Made by a program: the position numbers and the translations under genes
Shown: in pieces, positions 47,620 to 57,948 of the stretch
How the letters are laid out: every line of letters begins with the position of its first letter
Numbering within the stretch: position 1 is the stretch's first letter
The notes under the pieces: generated by a model
The model's database searches: none
The model's input: only the letters and a program-made list of their open reading frames with translations
Told to the model about the DNA's origin: nothing
From: Nostoc sp. RI_552
Lineage (GTDB): Bacteria > Cyanobacteriota > Cyanobacteriia > Cyanobacteriales > Nostocaceae
Assembly (NCBI GenBank): GCA_016124525.1
Contig: WGNO01000038.1
Span: forward strand, 1-64,000
DNA: 64,000 nucleotides
Direction of reading: 5' to 3'

Positions 47620-47980
47620 AATTTTGGCCTCCAGTAGTGTGCAAGGTAAATGATTTCCCTGGGTTACAGAATCTTCTATAAAATAAAATTTCATCCACCC
47701 CAGATGAATTTCTGACTCCTGACTTCTGGTTTTGCCCAGTTTTAACTTTTTAGTTTGTTTTTAAATTAAAATTCACTGCCTTGCCATCCAGCCATCATGC
47801 CATCATTAGCATTTCTTCGGGATCGAAGGAGTTCTTTTGTTAAGTAAATATTAACCAGTAAACCTTGGTAGGGATCAAGGGGTTCAAAGTCACTTTTTTG
47901 CCTGTTATACGAATTTATCGGCTCTTTCGGGATCCTAATGTCATTATTTCATGACAAAACTCAAATTAGTGGGTTCATCC

Positions 47981-48020
47981 AAAGGGGTAAATGTCATGAA
48001 CTCATGACATTTACCCCTTT
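47981..48020. repeat. 40-bp near-perfect palindrome (19-bp arms)
   Basis: AAAGGGGTAAATGTCATGA and TCATGACATTTACCCCTTT are exact reverse complements separated by only two bases. It lies in the gap between two minus-strand genes (ftn2 upstream, DUF4912 downstream). Its length exceeds usual terminators; it might be a palindromic repeat or operator. Confidence 0.85.
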
Positions 48021-48031
48021 AGCCGTTAAAA

Positions 48032-48050
48032 TCCCCCTAAAAAAGGGGGA
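48032..48050. repeat. CCCCCT/AGGGGG hairpin downstream of ftn2
   Basis: TCCCCCT and AGGGGGA pair around a run of A. On the minus strand this follows the ftn2 stop by about 60 bases and its loop is T-rich. It belongs to the common cyanobacterial TCCCCCT-A(n)-GGGGGA repeats and could end the ftn2 transcript. Confidence 0.6.
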
Positions 48051-48109
48051 CTGAGGAGTATCTGAGGGACTAAAAAATTTGCCCCAGACCACATTCACTG
48101 ACCAAACCA

Positions 48110-50401
48110 TTAAAAACTCATACTAACCTGATTAATAACTGACATATTTTCGATGCGCCAAAAATCAGCTTCTCGAATTAAAGAATATCGCACACGCAAA
48201 GTTTCATCAGAAAAATTTCTGAGCTGACCCTTGTCATAGAACTGTGTTACTTCCCTCACCGTAGCCACAACTACAGCTTGATCCAACTTTTGATCAACAT
48301 ACTCCACATTCAGTGTGTGGTTATATGTCCGATAGCGATTCTGTGACCTCTCTTGTTGGGCAAGCTGCCGCCATTGAGAAAGGACTTTACCTGTTAAGAT
48401 GTCTTCTAAACTATCCACCTTATGTTTTGGTCCTAAAGCTGCTGCTTTAGTAGATAGCCAAGTTTGAATAAGTTCTTGGGACGTTCCGTCTGTCAGAGAA
48501 CCTTCTGCCGATTGCAACTTGCTGCTTGGGTCTGGAATTTCAATTGCTGGTTTATTAATTTCCACCAATAACTGTTCACCCTGCAAAACTGGTACAGGGG
48601 AGAACAAATTTTTTACCCATCCAAACATCGTTGAAACTAACAGCCAAAAAACTAGAATACCTACCAAAGAAGCAAATATAGTCCAAACAAGTTGTGTTTT
48701 GCCTGCTAAAGTACCAACAACCTTTTGTTTTCCTTGAGGATGACCCCCGTTGACATTTGGATGGAGCTTTCGCCTCCGGCGCTTTTTGACTTGACGAGTG
48801 GGAGTAGACCCAGCTGTACTGGTGACATCAGGATTAGTTACTTTAGTTGTGCGTGCAGGACGAGAAAATTCTCCTACACTTGTTTGTGAGTTAGTATGCC
48901 GTGAAATTTTATCTGGGGGTATATTCCGAATAGTTGGGGAAAAGCTCGGATTTTCATGTATTTTCTGTTCTGGAGCTCCTGGTAAGCCCGGTGATCTTGC
49001 CTTACCTTCAGAAAATTCTAAAGAAACACCAGTGGAATGATAACTCTGCAAAGGAGTCTGGGAAAAAGACTGACGATTGATTACAGCCCATTCATTAGTA
49101 GTTTCCGCATCAGTGGGTAAGGCTTCTAAATAAGCTTGCACCTGTTGGTTGGCAAAATAATCTTTCAGCAACGCTTTTTGTTTAGCTAAATCTCGAAAGT
49201 GAAGGAATACCTCATCTTGTAACCAATGTTCTGCATACAGACATAGCCCGGGTAGCAAGTCGGGAGAATCTAGGGATTTTTCCCGAATAAAAGCCAAAGC
49301 TTCGTATTCCTGACTTAGTTCCAAAACACGGGTAGCTTCTTCAGTCTGCCCGAGAAGCAGCGCACACAATGATTGTTCTAAATGTACATCTTGACGCTTT
49401 CCCAAACGCATCAGCATTTGCTTGGCTTGACGAATTAAAGCCGGTTGGCGTTGAGTAAATCCCCTAGCTAATAGAGCATAAACTGCCAAGTAAGTAGCAA
49501 CAGCAGACGGACGCTTACTTTCCGCTTCAAATAGCTTATGCTGTTCCGCAACTGTTAAATGATTGCGTAACTGCTGGATAAAGCGCAAAAAATCATCTAT
49601 GTTTAAACCAGATTGATCATTACCACCACCATCAATTCCACCGCGATCATTCAAGATATCATGCAAAAATGCCAAACCTTGGCGTCTTTGAGCCACCTTT
49701 TCCTCAGGTAATGCCAACAATTCCAAAATGCGATAGGGACGCAACTTGTACAGGTCACCCTGCATTTCGGCCTGTACGCTGGGAAACAGCCCTTCATGAG
49801 CCAGCAGTTCTTGACCAGTTTCCAGAGAAATAGCGGCATTTTCATAGTGACCTTGCTGCCATTGCTCCCGACCTAGTTCTAGACAAGCCAAAGCAACAGT
49901 GAGCACAATATCTGGGTAATCAGAACTTTGTAAAAGTTCTTCACTTTTGAGATCATGAACTTGTCTGTTAGATGCTATGGCGCTTTGAGTCATCAGGTAA
50001 TTATGACCGAGCTTTAGTACCAGTTCATATTCCCCCAACTCTTGCAAAACTAATAAAGCACCCACTAATTCCTCTTGGGAAATGTCGATACTTAGACCCT
50101 GAATATCGGGATCACCGTCGTTGGTTTCTGTCTGGTTTCCCGGGGAAACAGTAGCATTACCGCTGCCGTCATGACCATAGGCATGGGCAAGATAAAGCTG
50201 GTCATAACTGCTACGTTCTTTAGCATTGGATAAAACCACGTAAGCTTCTTCTATAAGTTGTTTGCGAGAAGAAATTGCTGCTTGGGAATACTCTCGTCGT
50301 GGCAATTGCACAATGCGATCACTATATGATTGCCGCAACTGTTCATCACTTGCCGCTAACGGTAATCCCAAAATTCGGTAGTAATCTAGCGGAATTCGCA
50401 C
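48110..50401 (-). CDS. ftn2: Cell division protein Ftn2/ZipN (ARC6-like)
   Basis: 763 residues, GTG start with a purine-rich site upstream. The N-terminal DnaJ-like domain (LDYYRILGLP, YVVLSNAKERSSYDQLY) lacks the HPD motif, as is usual in Ftn2. A helical TPR-like region follows (CLELGREQWQQGHYENAAIS), then a Pro/Ser-rich stretch, a basic segment, one membrane helix around residue 580 (LVWTIFASLVGILVFWLLV) and a C-terminal periplasmic domain (QTWLSTKAAALGPKHKVDSL). Ftn2 anchors and organises FtsZ at the division site; it is the ancestor of plant ARC6. There is no close partner gene. Confidence 0.92.
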   Translation of the reverse strand: MRIPLDYYRILGLPLAASDEQLRQSYSDRIVQLPRREYSQAAISSRKQLIEEAYVVLSNAKERSSYDQLYLAHAYGHDGSGNATVSPGNQTETNDGDPDIQGLSIDISQEELVGALLVLQELGEYELVLKLGHNYLMTQSAIASNRQVHDLKSEELLQSSDYPDIVLTVALACLELGREQWQQGHYENAAISLETGQELLAHEGLFPSVQAEMQGDLYKLRPYRILELLALPEEKVAQRRQGLAFLHDILNDRGGIDGGGNDQSGLNIDDFLRFIQQLRNHLTVAEQHKLFEAESKRPSAVATYLAVYALLARGFTQRQPALIRQAKQMLMRLGKRQDVHLEQSLCALLLGQTEEATRVLELSQEYEALAFIREKSLDSPDLLPGLCLYAEHWLQDEVFLHFRDLAKQKALLKDYFANQQVQAYLEALPTDAETTNEWAVINRQSFSQTPLQSYHSTGVSLEFSEGKARSPGLPGAPEQKIHENPSFSPTIRNIPPDKISRHTNSQTSVGEFSRPARTTKVTNPDVTSTAGSTPTRQVKKRRRRKLHPNVNGGHPQGKQKVVGTLAGKTQLVWTIFASLVGILVFWLLVSTMFGWVKNLFSPVPVLQGEQLLVEINKPAIEIPDPSSKLQSAEGSLTDGTSQELIQTWLSTKAAALGPKHKVDSLEDILTGKVLSQWRQLAQQERSQNRYRTYNHTLNVEYVDQKLDQAVVVATVREVTQFYDKGQLRNFSDETLRVRYSLIREADFWRIENMSVINQVSMSF

Positions 50402-51100
50402 AGTCTACTTCCCCTGCACTGTGATCAAAACAATTAACCTAGAGCATTCCAGGCATGTAAAACCGTGCCATAATAATAACGTGAATAATACCGTAGATAA
50501 ATTACAATATAAGTGTATATTGCAACTAATTATCCTATTACCCTCTAAAATTTGAATAACATTTTAGTGATACAATTTCCCATTTGCCCAGAAAGTGTCA
50601 ATACTTTGTTTTAATTCCTAGTATTTTTGCCGGTCACTACTCAAAGTTGCTGATATTTCACCGATTTCCCTATTTACAGAGTTAAAGAAACTACTTTTAA
50701 ATAGATATGTTGCTAACTAAATAGTATGTACGATAACATACACAAACTAAATTTACAAGTATCTAGCTCAATAGAGAAATTTTCTGGTTCAATTTTTCTA
50801 AATTGTGCATGGATATGCAGAAACCAAGCTATCCTGATTGGTAGCCTATGAACAGGAGTAGAAAGAGAAAAAACTCAAGGGTGTATCTGTTGCCCTTGGG
50901 GTGAAATCTTCCCAGATCGTGGGTATAACAATCAAAAATTCACTCACTGTTTCAGATCCATTGCCCATAAACCTTTTTGGGGCATAATTTTTTTTGTGGT
51001 TGACTTCAGCACTGCCCAGCTAACGAAGAGCAAATATTGCGTGAAGGCAACTTATTTGAGATGGTAAGTTTCAGCTTTACTATAGGAACACTAGAAAATA
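50402..51100. other. Long spacer between divergent ftn2 and pdhA
   Basis: About 700 bases with no gene. It has AT-rich stretches and the short inverted repeat GTATGT / ACATAC at 50724-50741, within which GTA-N8-TAC fits the NtcA half-site spacing. I found no matching promoter box at the right distance, so NtcA control is not claimed. Confidence 0.45.
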
Positions 51101-52135
51101 ATGGTTCAAGAACGCGCCCTACCTACATTTAATACAGCCAATGCCAAAATCACCAAAGAAGAAGGATTGCGGTTATACGAAGACATGGTACTAGGCCGCT
51201 CATTTGAAGACAAATGCGCTGAGATGTACTACAGGGGCAAAATGTTTGGTTTTGTCCACCTGTACAACGGTCAAGAAGCCGTTTCCACAGGCGTTATCCT
51301 CTCCATGCGACCGGGTGAAGATTTTGTTTGCAGCACCTACCGCGACCATGTTCATGCGCTCAGTGCAGGTGTACCAGCTCGAGAAGTAATGGCAGAATTA
51401 TTTGGCAAAGCCACAGGATGTAGCAAAGGACGTGGTGGTTCCATGCACATGTTTTCTGCCGAGCATGGTTTACTAGGCGGTTATGCTTTTGTAGCTGAAG
51501 GTATTCCTGTAGCAGCTGGAGCAGCATTTCAAAGCAAATACCGCCGGGAGGTGTTAGGAGACCAAAACGCCGACCAAGTAACAGCCTGTTTTTTTGGGGA
51601 TGGTGCTGCTAACAACGGTCAATTTTTCGAGACTTTAAATATGGCAGCTCTGTGGAAACTGCCGATTATTTTTGTAGTGGAAAATAATAAATGGGCAATT
51701 GGAATGTCTCACGAACGAGCAACTTCCCAGCCAGAGATTTACAAAAAAGCCAGTGTATTTAACATGGTAGGCGTGGAAGTAGACGGTATGGACGTGCTAG
51801 CAGTGCGGGCCGTCGCCCAAGAAGCCATCGCCCGCGCTCGTGCTGGTGAAGGTCCCACATTAATTGAAGCCCTTACCTACCGTTTCCGAGGACACTCCCT
51901 CGCCGACCCCGATGAAATGCGAAGCAAAGCCGAAAAAGAATTCTGGTTTTCCCGTGACCCCATTAAGAAACTAGCAGATAATCTAATTGAGCAAAAGTTA
52001 GCAGACCATGGCGAACTCAAAGCAATTGACCGGAAAATTCAAGAATTAATCGATGAAGCCGTTCGGTTTGCCGAAAGTAGCCCAGAACCTGACCCCAGGG
52101 AATTGTATCGCTTCGTATTCGCAGAAGACCATTAA
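51101..52135 (+). CDS. pdhA: Pyruvate dehydrogenase E1 component, alpha subunit
   Basis: 344 residues. The thiamine-diphosphate motif [16 protein letters not shown]... VVENN is complete near residues 165-195, and [17 protein letters not shown] and [17 protein letters not shown] are PdhA marks. It decarboxylates pyruvate with the beta subunit and passes the acetyl group to E2. As in other cyanobacteria, pdhB is not adjacent. Confidence 0.94.
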   Translation: MVQERALPTFNTANAKITKEEGLRLYEDMVLGRSFEDKCAEMYYRGKMFGFVHLYNGQEAVSTGVILSMRPGEDFVCSTYRDHVHALSAGVPAREVMAELFGKATGCSKGRGGSMHMFSAEHGLLGGYAFVAEGIPVAAGAAFQSKYRREVLGDQNADQVTACFFGDGAANNGQFFETLNMAALWKLPIIFVVENNKWAIGMSHERATSQPEIYKKASVFNMVGVEVDGMDVLAVRAVAQEAIARARAGEGPTLIEALTYRFRGHSLADPDEMRSKAEKEFWFSRDPIKKLADNLIEQKLADHGELKAIDRKIQELIDEAVRFAESSPEPDPRELYRFVFAEDH

Positions 52136-52200
52136 AAAGTGCAATATACTGAGTGCTGAGTGATTAGCACTCCACATTCACCATATAAGGACTAAAACTT

Positions 52201-53073
52201 GTGTTTACTATCACTGTTGAACACCAACAATACAAAACTTACATCCTCACCGATGAAAGTGCTGGATCTCAAATAGAAGTAGTGCCAGCAAGAGGCGGTG
52301 TCATCACCCGTTGGCGTATCCAAGGGCAAGAAATTTTCTATCTAGACACTGAACGCTTTACTCATCCGGATTTGAGCGTCAGAGGTGGAAATCCGATTCT
52401 GTTTCCTATCTGTGGCAATTTAGTAGATAATTCCTACAGTCATAACGGGCAACAGTATACTCTCAAACAACATGGTTTCGCTCGTGATTTACCTTGGCAA
52501 GTCACTGAGCAAGAAACTCAAAATCAAGCTAGCCTGACTCTTGTACTTTGTAGCAACGAGGAAACTAAGGCAGTTTATCCTTTTGACTTTGAAGTAATTT
52601 TTACCTATGAGTTGCAAGGCAATACTCTAGCAATTCGGCAGAAATATAAAAATTTGTCATCCACACCCATGCCCTTTTCTGCTGGTTTCCATCCTTACTT
52701 TCTCACCGGTATTGATAAGAATCAGCTAGAGTTGAAAATTCCCTCTCAGCACTATCAAGAAAAAGGTAGTCAGGAAATTCACTCATTTGCAGGTAATTTT
52801 GATTTCAACCGCGATGAAATTGATGTTGCTTTTAAGAATTTGACCAGCCAATCCGCCACAGTGATTGATCGCAGTCGTGCACTAGAATTGGTTTTGGATT
52901 ATGATCCCATCTACTCTTGTCTGGTGTTTTGGACCCTCAAAGGCAAAGACTTCTACTGTCTAGAACCCTGGACAGCCTCTCGCAACGCCCTCAATACAGG
53001 CGAAAACCTAACTGTATTAGATCCAAACGCAATGGGCACGGCATTTGTCAGGTTAACAGCAAATTTTTTATAA
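52201..53073 (+). CDS. Aldose 1-epimerase (galactose mutarotase)-like protein
   Basis: 290 residues with GTG start; AAGGA lies about 10 bases before it. The beta-sandwich epimerase pattern is visible: VVPARGGVITRWRIQGQEIF, GNPILFPICGNLVD, FARDLPWQV with His-containing KQHGF, and AGFHPYFLTG, where His acts in catalysis. It would interconvert anomers of a hexose or hexose phosphate; relatives include glucose-6-phosphate 1-epimerase. The 65-base gap after pdhA suggests it may be co-transcribed with it. Confidence 0.85.
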   Translation: MFTITVEHQQYKTYILTDESAGSQIEVVPARGGVITRWRIQGQEIFYLDTERFTHPDLSVRGGNPILFPICGNLVDNSYSHNGQQYTLKQHGFARDLPWQVTEQETQNQASLTLVLCSNEETKAVYPFDFEVIFTYELQGNTLAIRQKYKNLSSTPMPFSAGFHPYFLTGIDKNQLELKIPSQHYQEKGSQEIHSFAGNFDFNRDEIDVAFKNLTSQSATVIDRSRALELVLDYDPIYSCLVFWTLKGKDFYCLEPWTASRNALNTGENLTVLDPNAMGTAFVRLTANFL

Positions 53074-53134
53074 AACAATTTGCAAATTTACAGATGCTCA
53101 TGCTATGATGACAAAGTTGTTAAACAATCAGAAA

Positions 53135-53206
53135 GGGTCGCTAACTCAACGGTAGAGTACTCGGCTTTTAACCGATTAGTTCCGGGTTCGAATCCCGGGC
53201 GACCCA
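53135..53206 (+). tRNA. trnK: tRNA-Lys (TTT)
   Basis: A 72-base cloverleaf: acceptor GGGTCGC / GCGACCC with A discriminator (53206), D stem ACTC/GAGT, anticodon loop CTTTTAA with anticodon TTT (53167-53169), and T arm CCGGG-TTCGAAT-CCCGG. The outermost anticodon-stem pair is C-T. No CCA is encoded. Confidence 0.95.
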
Positions 53207-53777
53207 TAAAGATGTCACAAGACGGCTTTACCAGTGTCGTTAGCGTTTTCCATGGAAAATAACAGCTGATAACAAGGCTTTCACGCTGAACTTGTGGCAT
53301 CTTTCTGAAGCGGTGGCGGGGGTCTATCAACAAACAAGCTAGTGTATTTTCTCAAAGCTATGGCCATCGCTTTTGTTAATAAAGCTTATGATAAGTCACG
53401 GAATAACCTACCGCAAAGGAGGCGAAGAAGGCAAACTAAACAAATTTAGAGAAAGTTTTGCCTCAGTCCTGTTGAAATTCAACATAATATCCGATGGTGA
53501 TTTGAGCTAACGCCAAAGAGTAATCCCAACTAGAGAATCACTTCAACACACAGTCTAGCATCCCAAGTTACCAAACTTTCTGGCTTGGCGGTAACGAATA
53601 TGACAACAGCATATTGAAACCATAGATTACCTTGATATAGTAATGCCACAAAGTTTTTCAACATAAGCACCCGACACTAGTTATAATTTCCTATAAGTTG
53701 AAAAAACTATTAAGTCAGCGTAAACATTACGCTTGTCTGACACGGATTAGCTGAAAAACAAATTAGGAGGACTATCT
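53207..53777. other. Spacer between tRNA-Lys and fbaA
   Basis: About 570 bases. It contains no convincing open frame on either strand and must hold the fbaA promoter. AGGAGG stands 7 bases before the fbaA ATG. Confidence 0.5.
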
Positions 53778-54857
53778 ATGGCGCTTGTACCAATGCGGCT
53801 GCTCTTGGATCATGCGGCTGAAAACGGTTACGGCATTCCTGCTTTTAACGTTAATAACTTGGAACAAATTCAAGCAATTCTGAAGGCGGCAGCAGAGACT
53901 GATAGCCCTGTGATTCTACAAGCTTCTCGTGGCGCTCGTACTTATGCTGGGGAAAACTTTCTCCGCCACCTGATTTTGGCAGCAGCAGAAACCTATCCCC
54001 ACATTCCCATTGTTATGCACCAAGATCATGGAAATGCACCTTCTACTTGCTACTCAGCAATCAAGAATGGCTTTACCAGCGTAATGATGGATGGTTCTCT
54101 AGAAGCTGATGCTAAAACCCCAGCAAGCTTTGAGTACAACGTCAATGTCACTCGTGAAGTGGTTAATGTAGCTCATTCTTTGGGTGTCAGCGTTGAAGGT
54201 GAACTTGGTTGTTTGGGTTCTTTGGAAACTGGTGCTGGTGAAGCTGAAGATGGTCACGGTTTTGAAGGTACACTTGACCACTCTCAATTGCTGACCGACC
54301 CCGACCAAGCTGTAGAATTTGTACAAGCAACTCAGGTAGATGCTTTGGCTGTAGCCATCGGCACAAGTCACGGTGCTTACAAATTTACTCGCAAGCCCAC
54401 TGGGGAAATTTTGGCAATTAGCCGCATTGAGGAAATTAACCGCCGTTTACCTAATACCCACCTGGTAATGCACGGTTCTTCTTCTGTACCTGAAGATTTA
54501 ATTGCTCTGATTAACGAGTACGGTGGTGCAATTCCCGAAACCTACGGTGTACCCGTGGAAGAAATCCAAAAAGGTATTAAGAGTGGTGTACGTAAAGTTA
54601 ACATTGACACCGATAACCGTTTAGCTATCACCGCTGCCGTTCGTGAAGCTTTAGCTAAAGCTCCTAAGGAATTTGACCCCCGTCACTTCCTCAAGCCTTC
54701 TATTAAATATATGCAGAAGGTTTGTGCAGAACGCTATGAGCAATTTGGCACCGCCGGTAATGCTAGCAAGATTAAGCAAATTTCTCTGGAAGATTTTGCT
54801 GTCAAGTATGCCAAGGGCGAACTCAATGTGATTACTAAGGCATCTGCTACAGTTTAA
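53778..54857 (+). CDS. fbaA: Fructose-bisphosphate aldolase, class II (Calvin cycle subtype)
   Basis: 359 residues. Zn ligands and substrate residues are recognisable: [55 protein letters not shown] and KVNIDTDNR. The Calvin cycle subtype converts both fructose- and sedoheptulose-bisphosphate. The ribosome binding site AGGAGG is optimal, as expected for a very abundant enzyme, and a strong terminator follows. Confidence 0.96.
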   Translation: MALVPMRLLLDHAAENGYGIPAFNVNNLEQIQAILKAAAETDSPVILQASRGARTYAGENFLRHLILAAAETYPHIPIVMHQDHGNAPSTCYSAIKNGFTSVMMDGSLEADAKTPASFEYNVNVTREVVNVAHSLGVSVEGELGCLGSLETGAGEAEDGHGFEGTLDHSQLLTDPDQAVEFVQATQVDALAVAIGTSHGAYKFTRKPTGEILAISRIEEINRRLPNTHLVMHGSSSVPEDLIALINEYGGAIPETYGVPVEEIQKGIKSGVRKVNIDTDNRLAITAAVREALAKAPKEFDPRHFLKPSIKYMQKVCAERYEQFGTAGNASKIKQISLEDFAVKYAKGELNVITKASATV

Positions 54858-54879
54858 TATCGCCAAAAATTAAATAGGG

Positions 54880-54914
54880 GCATAGCAATGCTATGCTCTT
54901 TTCACTTGTTTTTT
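54880..54914 (+). terminator. Terminator of fbaA
   Basis: GCATAGC-AAT-GCTATGC, perfect 7-base arms, followed by TCTTTTCACTTGTTTTTTTG. It begins 22 bases after the fbaA stop. Confidence 0.8.
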
Positions 54915-55042
54915 TGCATCTTATGCCCTACTAGCTGAGGGAAGCGTTTCGTCAAAAAACCTTGCTTATGAATTAAAGATTGGGGTAGTCAAGTACACAA
55001 ATTTCCGTTATATTCCCGTAAGTATAAGTTGGTGAAAATTTT

Positions 55043-56692
55043 ATGGGAAGATACTGGAAAAACCTCAAGATAATTGCCACTTTCTTGGGTGCCATGGCTT
55101 TGACACAGTTTTGTGGGTCAAAGACCTCTGTACGTGCTGCTGATACTGTTGTTGTGCGTTTTGGTTTATTTGCAGAATCTATATCCCTGGCCGAGTTGCA
55201 AAAAGTTGCGGGTACAGGGGAATTGCCCAAGGGTTTAGGGCTTTACACCGGGAGAATATCTGAAGAACAACGGCGCTATTTCTCGGCATTACTGAAAGCG
55301 AAAGTACCAATTGATGCTGTAACGTTGAGTAGATTACTCAATAGTCAGATTGGTACAACTATTCTCAGTAATTTGTCTGAGGCTTTAGTGAGAAAGGATC
55401 AGGCAGGAGTACAAGCACTGAGAGCAGCATTAGTGTTAGGCGCTAATCAACCACAGGGTCTTTCTATACTCAGTTTTATTGCTGCTTATCCCAGTGACAG
55501 GTTAGAAATTAGTCTGCCAAAGGCCTTCCGAGTTGCAAGAAGTTTGAACACCTCTTTTTGGCGCACTCAACAGTTTATGCTAGCGATCGCACCCCAACTT
55601 GATTCTAGAATACCCCGGATTTCCATACCATTTGACCCCAGCGAACCAGGAACAGCTCAAGTAGAAGTACTGAAGTTGAATTGGAATGATCAAAAGCGCA
55701 GTCGTAACATTCCCGTTGATATTTACTCATCTAACAGCATTACTGCGGAAAAACCCCTGGTGATTTTCAGCCACGGTTTAGGGTCAGTGCGCCATGAGTT
55801 GCGCTACCTGGCAAACCATCTAGCATCCCACGGTTATGTTGTCGCGGCTTTAGAACATCCTGGTAGTAATGAAACAAATACTAATTTAGCAATACAAGGT
55901 AAAAACAGGCTTTTACAGCCTCAAGAATTTTTGGAACGTCCCAGAGACATTAGTTTTGTCCTGAACGAGCTAGAAAAGCTAAATCAAACAGCTAATCACC
56001 CATTGCAAGGAAAACTGGCCGCTAATAACGCTATGATAGTCGGCTATTCTTTTGGTGGTGGTACAGCCTTAGCAATTGCTGGAGCTGAGTTACAACTGGA
56101 TCTACTTAGGCAACGCTGCCAAGGGAATTTAGCTAGTTTGAGTTTTGGTGAAACCATCCAATGTATTGCTCAAGAATTGCCAGAAAACAGCTATCAACTA
56201 CGAGATGAAAGAGTTAAACAAGCCATCGCCCTAAATCCCACCAGTTCTTTAATGTTTGGTAAAACAGGTTTAACCAAGGTGGAAGTCCCAACTTTAATCT
56301 TGGCAAGTTCCGCAGATAAAACCACTCCTGCTTTAACGGAACAAATACTAGGATTTAATCAAATTCCCGGGACTAAATGGTTAGTTGGTGTAATTGGGGG
56401 TACTCATCTAAGCATAAAAGACCCCAGTACCACTTTAAATCAGGCAGGAAAAGCGGATACACCCGTTGCTGGTGCTGAAATCGTTGGGGAACAAGCAGCA
56501 GACATTCGCAAATTCCTGAAATCCATTACTTTGGCAATGGCTGCACAGATGACTCCTGGGGCTGGTCAATATGCTGTCTTTCTCACATCAGATTATGCCC
56601 AGTTAGTTTCAACTGAAAATTTCCCATTTCGGATTGTCAGAGAGATTCCTTCTGGTGCTATGTCAATTGTTCAGCAACTTGATGGTAACTAA
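55043..56692 (+). CDS. Exported alpha/beta hydrolase with N-terminal DUF1400
   Basis: 549 residues. A signal (ATFLGAMALTQFCGSKTSVR) precedes a DUF1400-like helical domain (VRFGLFAESISLAELQKVAG, LSRLLNSQIGTTILSNLSEA) that is typical of cyanobacterial exported hydrolases. The alpha/beta hydrolase domain begins near 225 with KPLVIFSHGLGSVR and has the nucleophile Ser336 in GYSFGGGTAL, with an acid near SADKT and His in GGTHLSIK. It resembles platelet-activating-factor acetylhydrolase-type lipases; the substrate is unknown. It would work in the periplasm. Confidence 0.86.
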   Translation: MGRYWKNLKIIATFLGAMALTQFCGSKTSVRAADTVVVRFGLFAESISLAELQKVAGTGELPKGLGLYTGRISEEQRRYFSALLKAKVPIDAVTLSRLLNSQIGTTILSNLSEALVRKDQAGVQALRAALVLGANQPQGLSILSFIAAYPSDRLEISLPKAFRVARSLNTSFWRTQQFMLAIAPQLDSRIPRISIPFDPSEPGTAQVEVLKLNWNDQKRSRNIPVDIYSSNSITAEKPLVIFSHGLGSVRHELRYLANHLASHGYVVAALEHPGSNETNTNLAIQGKNRLLQPQEFLERPRDISFVLNELEKLNQTANHPLQGKLAANNAMIVGYSFGGGTALAIAGAELQLDLLRQRCQGNLASLSFGETIQCIAQELPENSYQLRDERVKQAIALNPTSSLMFGKTGLTKVEVPTLILASSADKTTPALTEQILGFNQIPGTKWLVGVIGGTHLSIKDPSTTLNQAGKADTPVAGAEIVGEQAADIRKFLKSITLAMAAQMTPGAGQYAVFLTSDYAQLVSTENFPFRIVREIPSGAMSIVQQLDGN

Positions 56693-57685
56693 GAAACTAC
56701 CATCAGGCTAGCACATCGTGTTTGGTTTTCTTTCAAAAAATATTATTCATACCAAACAAAACATTCTCTTAGATCCGTCAACAATCAGTTAGTTAATATT
56801 GGTGTATTTGCCACCTTGTTTCGACATTGATAAGTGTCAATGCGTAACAAATTGAGGTGGCAGCTTACCTGATGACCAACTAGTATGCAATAGCAAATTC
56901 TTTGTAATTGTGTCAAGATAACCTGCACAGACAAAGATTTTGAGTCAAACAGCACAACAAATTCCATGAGTATTTTTTACTAGTTTTTAATAGCGATCGC
57001 ATGATCAATAGAGACATTTTTGAATTTTAATTACCGCTAGATCAATGAAATATTTTCAACAACTGCTTTGGAGAATAAATTTTTTAACAATTTTTTTGGG
57101 TTGTAGTCTAATTTAGATTTATAATGGGGAGCAAAGATAAAGATGACCTACATAAATAATAGGTAATAGGCTCATAGGCTAAGTAATGCTAGCTTGCTGG
57201 TGATTGCTGCTTGTCTGCACAGCAATGTGTGGCAAAGAGGAAAGACATTGGTGAAAAGCTAGTCAAACATTAGACAAGTTTAATTCATCAGTGCTATTTA
57301 GCTGCCTACCTCAGCTGAGTTGAGGTCAGGTCGAAAAATGTATTTGTTTGTACCTTGATTTTGGCTAAATCATTCCTAGGGCTAGCCGTGTTTAATATGC
57401 CCTATATTTGTAGTTTCATCTATTAACGTAATTGACTTTGCTTGATTTATTTTTTCAACATTCCATAATTTGGATGTTGACAGCAAGGTTTATGCACTCC
57501 AATTTTCCTCCTTCTTGTACACTTTCACCAGGACTTCAGTAACATGAAAGACTCTAATTGTATATTAAATATCTGCATTCTATCAGTAGCCTATCTATCC
57601 AGTATTTATTTGTGGATAGAATTTTCTCAGAACTCTAACGAGTAACTAATGATTGTAATATGAATTGCAAAATAAATTTGAATCG
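56693..57685. other. Long AT-rich spacer upstream of the mscS pair
   Basis: About 1 kb. A 23-codon frame at 57045-57116 (MKYFQQLLWRINFL) is hydrophobic but too short to claim. A HIP1 site lies at 56992. Nothing else recognised. Confidence 0.45.
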
Positions 57686-57948
57686 TTGACTATGCCCATG
57701 AGAGGGAAACTAATTAATAACTAGATTCGCGGTTTTCAGAGCTAGTCAGCGATGATTTTTGTAGAGATTTGAGCTAAATATAAAATTGCATTATCCATTG
57801 GCTAAATGCTAAGTTTATCCTTGACTATATCTGTGAGAGCCAAACTAATCAATAGCTAGATTCGCGGTTTTCAGAGCTAGTCAGGTATGATTTTTGTTAA
57901 AATTTGAGCTAAAGTATGAAATTGCATTTTTAATTGGCTAAATGTTAG
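57686..57948 (+). repeat. 135-bp tandem duplication containing the mscS start codon
   Basis: Copy 1 begins at 57686 (TTGACTATGCCC) and copy 2 at 57821 (TTGACTATATCT). They share a 28-base identical core, from CTAGATTCGCGG to AGCTAGTCA (57721-57748 and 57856-57883), and stay similar through TTTGAGCTAAA and GGCTAAATG. The ATG of copy 2 is the start codon of the channel gene at 57942. The equivalent ATG of copy 1 (57806) opens a 17-codon reading frame ending inside copy 2. Confidence 0.85.

Noticed and set aside
50728..50741. GTA-N8-TAC, an NtcA-like site upstream of pdhA
   Set aside because: The motif is expected many times by chance in 64 kb and no -10 box stands at the required distance.
53080..53333. 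Open frames on both strands over the tRNA-Lys
   Set aside because: They are frames through the tRNA gene and its flanks, without ribosome sites.
57045..57116. 23-codon hydrophobic frame (MKYFQQLLWRINFL)
   Set aside because: Too short to support without conservation data and no ribosome binding site.
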